The notes under the pieces were generated by a model. That model worked only from the letters and a program-made list of their open reading frames with translations. It was not told where the DNA came from and did not search any database. From Chloroflexi bacterium TSY (GTDB taxonomy: Bacteria > Chloroflexota > Anaerolineae > Caldilineales > Caldilineaceae), in contig JAHBNG010000042.1 in the NCBI GenBank assembly GCA_019217005.1, forward strand, positions 1-64,000: 64,000 bases of DNA, given 5' to 3'. Below, piece after piece: positions 60,449 to 64,000 of this stretch (within the stretch, counting starts at the first letter, position 1; each line of letters starts with the position of its first letter). The translations under genes and the position numbers were made by a program.

Positions 60449-60471
60449 ATTCGTACTTGCCTCCTTTCAAA

Positions 60472-60842
60472 GGATCGTCCAGCTTTACTATATACTTTTA
60501 TTGTGTAGTTGGGTGATTGTAACTGTATGAACTTGAGATAATCAGAAATGTTTACCACTTAACTTGTGTATTTTATCAAACAAAGGTAGTTTATCATACC
60601 TTTTCATGGATGTCAAGCACCCTTTCTGTGTTCTGTTTCGTGTCAGGATGTGTATAAGATGTCATTTTTTCAGTGAGAAACCAATATTTGTGCGTGTTTC
60701 TATTTGGTTAACTTTGTGTTTTGTGAGTTTATGGAATAAGGTGAAATATAAACCAGAAACGAGAATCTCCTATTCAATAGACGGACGACCACTACGTGAG
60801 CAGAATGACACGCTGTGACACTTTTTTAAATATACAGACAAA
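60472..60842. other. AT-rich intergenic region between divergent genes
   Basis: No convincing gene; it should contain the minus-strand promoter for the ABC-F leader and a plus-strand promoter for the nucleotidyltransferase. Confidence 0.4.
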
Positions 60843-61664
60843 ATGAACAATCAAAGCAGTGTTCGTGATATAGATACAAACAAGCATGAAGTTGTCGGCA
60901 TTATACCTGTCGGCGGTTACGGAACGCGGTTGGGCGTCCTACCATGCAGCAAAGAGCTATTACCGATTGGGGTGCATCGAGACTCAGATGGATTGCCCGG
61001 CCCACCCAAAGTGGTTACTCAGTATTTGCTCGAAAAAATGGGCATTGCTCAAGTTAAGAAGGTTTATTTCATTTTGCGGACCGGAAAATGGGATATTCCT
61101 ACCTATTTTGGCGATGGTAGTCAGATCGAGATGAATTTGGCCTATTTAATGCTTAATTTGCCTTACGGTGTGCCTTATACAGTCGATCAAGCATATCCAT
61201 TTGTGCGCGATTCATTGGTCGTTTTTGGTTTTCCTGATATCCTTTTTGAACCTTGTGATGCTTTTTCGGTCATGTTAGCGAAACAGTTTTCAACCCATGC
61301 CGACCTGGTACTTGGCCTCTTTCCTTCGCAAAATCCACAAAAGCAAGATATGGTCCGACTAAATGCAGAGGGTCAGGTTGCTGAAATCATCATCAAACCT
61401 CAAGAGACCGACCTGAGTTATACTTGGATCATTGCGGTCTGGACGCCAACGTTTACACAATTTTTGCATGAGTATCTGGCCCGACTGGAAGCATCATATC
61501 TCAGAGAGCAATTGGAAGAACGTGCTGAACTTCATCTCGGACACGTTTTTCAGTCTGCTATCGATTCAGACTTGTATGTTGAGTCGGTCTGTTTTCCTGA
61601 GGGGAACTGTTTGGATATTGGGACTCCCGATGATTTAATCAAAGCGATTCGGCAATATACTTGA
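60843..61664 (+). CDS. Sugar-1-phosphate nucleotidyltransferase
   Basis: 273 residues. The N-terminal nucleotide-binding signature is present as GGYGTRLGVLPCSKELLPIG, followed by VVTQYLLEKMGIAQVKKVYFIL and LVVFGFPDILFE in place of the usual GD metal motif. It resembles RmlA/glucose-1-phosphate thymidylyltransferase-type enzymes that make NDP-sugars for polysaccharides. The usual aspartate in 'LVxxGDxxF' appears as FGFPDILF, so it may be divergent in specificity. It precedes an ADP-ribosylglycohydrolase-family gene by about 120 bp. Confidence 0.85.
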   Translation: MNNQSSVRDIDTNKHEVVGIIPVGGYGTRLGVLPCSKELLPIGVHRDSDGLPGPPKVVTQYLLEKMGIAQVKKVYFILRTGKWDIPTYFGDGSQIEMNLAYLMLNLPYGVPYTVDQAYPFVRDSLVVFGFPDILFEPCDAFSVMLAKQFSTHADLVLGLFPSQNPQKQDMVRLNAEGQVAEIIIKPQETDLSYTWIIAVWTPTFTQFLHEYLARLEASYLREQLEERAELHLGHVFQSAIDSDLYVESVCFPEGNCLDIGTPDDLIKAIRQYT

Positions 61665-61781
61665 CCCTTATTCCTGGATTTTCAAGAGTGGTTCAGTTGA
61701 CACCGATTGCTACTTTAGCTACCATTCAGGATATCCCCATAAAAACCAAGAAATAATACTATCATTACAAGGAACTACACT

Positions 61782-63941
61782 ATGGCTTTACCACAGGACT
61801 ATACTGAGCGCGTCTACGCCGGCGTGCTTGGAAAACTCATCGGTGTCTATCTCGGCCGCCCTTTTGAGGGCTGGTCGTATGAGATGATTATGGAACATCT
61901 AGGCGAGATCAACTATTACGTCCATGAAAAGTTGGACGTCTCCTTAATCGTGACCGATGACGATATTTCCGGCACGTTTACCTTTTTGCGAGCGTTATCG
62001 GATTATGGCAACAGTCTTGATCTGACGCCTGCCCAGATTGGTCAATCCTGGCTCAATTACCTTATTGAGGAGCGCACAATTCTCTGGTGGGGAGGTCTGG
62101 GTAACTCTACCGAACACACCGCCTATCTCCGCCTGAAAAATGGGATCGAGGCACCGCGGAGCGGCTCAATTGAACTCAATGGAAAAGTCGTCGCCGAACA
62201 GATCGGTTCGCAGATTTTCATCGATGGGTGGGCCATGGTTGCGCCAGGCGATCCAGAATTGGCTACCGATCTGGCGCGCCGTGCCGGTAGCGTCAGCCAC
62301 GATGGGGAGGCTATTTATGGGGCACAAGTGCTGGCTGCGATGGAGGCACAAGCCTTTGTCGAACCCGATATTAATCGTCTGCTTGATACGGCGGTCGGCC
62401 TGATTCCGAATGACTCAATCATCTATCGACTGATAGGTGACGTGCGCGAGTGGCATGCCAAAGAGAGTGATTGGCGCAAGACGCGTGAACAGATTGCTGC
62501 AAACTATGGCTATGACAAATATGGCGGTAACTGTCACATGGTGCCCAATCATGCCTTGATTGTTCACTCGTTGCTGCATGGAGATGATGACTTTCAAAAG
62601 TCTCTCATGATTGTCAACACTTGCGGCTGGGATACGGATTGCAATTCTGGCAACGTGGGGTGTCTCTTGGGAATCAAAAATGGTCTGGCAGGAATTGACA
62701 ATTCGGGACCAGACTGGCGTGGCCCAGTTGCCGATCGCATGTATTTGCCAACGGCTGATGGGGGCCGCTCAATTACAGACGCCGTCACCGAGACGTTCCA
62801 CATTGTCAACACCGGGCGCGCCCTCAATGGTGCCAAATCGATCGCACCAAAACAAGGAGCACGTTATCATTTTGAGCTACCTGGCTCACTGCAGGGGTTC
62901 CAGCCTGAAGAGAGCATTGAGGTTGCCGGTACGGTGGCAATCGACAATGTTGTTGGGCATAGTCGGCGCGGTCAGCGGAGTTTGGCCATACGTTATCAAA
63001 GCATTGCTCCTGGACGATCGGCCCGCGTTGCCACTCCCGTCTTTATCCCCTCAAAAGAGATTGCCGATTACTTTAGTCAGCGTGGTTATGCACTGTTGGC
63101 TTCGCCAACACTCTATCCTGGTCAGACTGTTCATGCGACTGTAGAAATGGATGAGACAAACAGTCAGAGTGCCACGTGCAATCTCTATATTCGATTCTAT
63201 GGTGCTGAGGACGAGCTAGTTCTCAAACGGGGCGAAGAGGTTAAGTTAGCCGCTGGCGAAAAACATACTTTTTCTTGGCAAATCGGTGATTTGGGCGGTG
63301 CACCGATCGCTGATGTTGGCATTGAGATTCGAAGTGACCAGCGCGCCGACGGAACGCTCTATTTAGACTACCTGACGTGGGATGGCACACCAAATGTAGA
63401 GCTGCGTAAACCCGATTTTGCCGGTCAACCGATGCGTCGACAGAGCAAAGGTCCCGTAAGCAACATGTGGCGTCGGGCATGGGTTGATGGAGTGGATCAA
63501 TATCACTGGTGGTGGCCAGAAGCGTATCGAATTGTGCAAAATGAAGGACGAGGTCTCTTGATGCAGGGCATTCGTGACTGGCGTGACTATCAAGTTAACT
63601 CGTCGATTCGACCTCATTTGGCCAAAGCCTTTGGGGTTGCCGGCCGCGTTCAAGGGATGAGGCGCTATTATGCATTGCTCCTCTGCTCTGATCAGAAGGC
63701 CCGTCTGATTAAGGCACTGGATGGCGATACCATATTGGCAGAAACTGATTTTGCTTGGTCGCTTGGCGGTGAATATACGTTGAATCTTCAAGTCGAAGGC
63801 AATCGTCTTGTCGGAACGATTGACGGGCAGGCTCTATTCGACCTAGAAGACACTGAGCGTCCACTGACTGGTGGAGGCATTGCACTGATCTGTGAGGAAG
63901 GGCGAGTGGCGACTGAATCTGTGCGAGTGCAACCAAATTAA
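61782..63941 (+). CDS. Large ADP-ribosylglycohydrolase-family protein with C-terminal beta-rich extension
   Basis: 719 residues. The N-terminal ~340 residues are a DraG fold: YAGVLGKLIGVYLGRPFEGW, metal ligands TDDDISGTF (about residue 65) and CGWDTDCNSGNVGCLLG (about residue 285). The C-terminal ~370 residues are beta-rich and unrecognised: a jelly-roll-like module (about 370-540, with HTFSWQIGDLGGAPIADVGIEIRS) and a region like a LamG/concanavalin-type carbohydrate-binding fold at the end (GRVQGMRRYYALLLCSDQKARLIKAL..LNLQVEGNRLVGTIDGQALFDLEDTE). No signal peptide. The architecture suggests action on a sugar-containing substrate rather than protein ADP-ribose; this is inference. Confidence 0.88.
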   Translation: MALPQDYTERVYAGVLGKLIGVYLGRPFEGWSYEMIMEHLGEINYYVHEKLDVSLIVTDDDISGTFTFLRALSDYGNSLDLTPAQIGQSWLNYLIEERTILWWGGLGNSTEHTAYLRLKNGIEAPRSGSIELNGKVVAEQIGSQIFIDGWAMVAPGDPELATDLARRAGSVSHDGEAIYGAQVLAAMEAQAFVEPDINRLLDTAVGLIPNDSIIYRLIGDVREWHAKESDWRKTREQIAANYGYDKYGGNCHMVPNHALIVHSLLHGDDDFQKSLMIVNTCGWDTDCNSGNVGCLLGIKNGLAGIDNSGPDWRGPVADRMYLPTADGGRSITDAVTETFHIVNTGRALNGAKSIAPKQGARYHFELPGSLQGFQPEESIEVAGTVAIDNVVGHSRRGQRSLAIRYQSIAPGRSARVATPVFIPSKEIADYFSQRGYALLASPTLYPGQTVHATVEMDETNSQSATCNLYIRFYGAEDELVLKRGEEVKLAAGEKHTFSWQIGDLGGAPIADVGIEIRSDQRADGTLYLDYLTWDGTPNVELRKPDFAGQPMRRQSKGPVSNMWRRAWVDGVDQYHWWWPEAYRIVQNEGRGLLMQGIRDWRDYQVNSSIRPHLAKAFGVAGRVQGMRRYYALLLCSDQKARLIKALDGDTILAETDFAWSLGGEYTLNLQVEGNRLVGTIDGQALFDLEDTERPLTGGGIALICEEGRVATESVRVQPN

Positions 63942-63950
63942 AGGGTGATA

Positions 63951-64000
63951 TGCCAAATTGTGTGTAAATTCGATTTTTCTCTGACTGCGATTGGTAAATT
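63951..64000. repeat. Palindromic intergenic repeat, cut by the window end
   Basis: TTGTGTGTAAATTC followed by TTCTCTGACTG, left part of the same palindromic family; the right arm lies outside the window. Confidence 0.5.

Overview
The window looks like an accessory-rich stretch of a chromosome from a filamentous or otherwise morphologically complex bacterium, most plausibly a member of the Chloroflexota (Caldilineae/Anaerolineae-like). This is an inference from gene style: lamin-tail/CotH secreted proteins, secreted proteins ending in a 'YLP' motif, a large kinase-like/STAND/TPR protein, carbohydrate ABC transporters without their own ATPase, and enolase-superfamily and ADP-ribosylglycohydrolase genes. 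No rRNA or tRNA gene was seen, so the taxonomy is not proven.

Layout. 1-3.6 kb: a broken secreted CotH/lamin-tail protein, followed by an array of ~117-bp palindromic tandem repeats (3.7-4.4 kb). 4.4-7.3 kb (minus): universal stress protein, Lrp/AsnC regulator and cytochrome P450, with a 38-bp perfect inverted repeat in front of the regulator. 7.5-9.7 kb: a compact element bounded by inverted repeats, carrying only a tandem pair of tyrosine-recombinase domains. 10-15.4 kb: a kinase-like/STAND/TPR protein interrupted by an ISAzo13-like insertion. 15.6-19 kb: two paralogous secreted proteins and a Gfo/Idh/MocA oxidoreductase. 19.5-26.5 kb (minus): ADP-ribosylglycohydrolase, rhamnonate-dehydratase-like enzyme, APC permease fused to stress domains, GNAT enzyme, second enolase-superfamily enzyme and acetamidase/formamidase. 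This reads as a sugar-acid/amide catabolic region.

26.5-49.2 kb is the most remarkable part. An IS701-like element is followed by three direct copies of a ~1.49-kb IS (A, B, C). Between them lie two nearly identical ~8.34-kb cargo units. Each unit carries a carbohydrate ABC transporter (binding protein plus two permeases), a small membrane protein, an NTF2-like protein, a GNAT gene split by an IS1380-like element (itself carrying two 155-bp MITEs), a receiver-domain protein and the 5' end of a small monooxygenase-like gene. IS-A and IS-C have target duplications; the central IS-B has hybrid flanks. That is the signature of tandem duplication by recombination between IS copies, or of an assembler looping through the same repeat. 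Cargo differences that I found are only homopolymer-length changes.

49.2-58 kb: rest of the monooxygenase-like gene, an ECF-type sigma factor, and a minus-strand operon of a TerB-N-like protein, a Ycf46-like AAA+ ATPase and an SNF2 helicase with a zinc ribbon (possible stress/defence system); then small genes and a fourth, degenerate IS copy (D). 58-60.5 kb: an ABC-F ATPase gene cut in two by the same 155-bp MITE, preceded by a short ORF and an intrinsic terminator that look like a translation-attenuation leader. 60.8-64 kb: a sugar nucleotidyltransferase and a large ADP-ribosylglycohydrolase-family protein. Many genes carry single frameshifts in homopolymers or short repeats, so part of the apparent gene decay may be long-read sequencing error.
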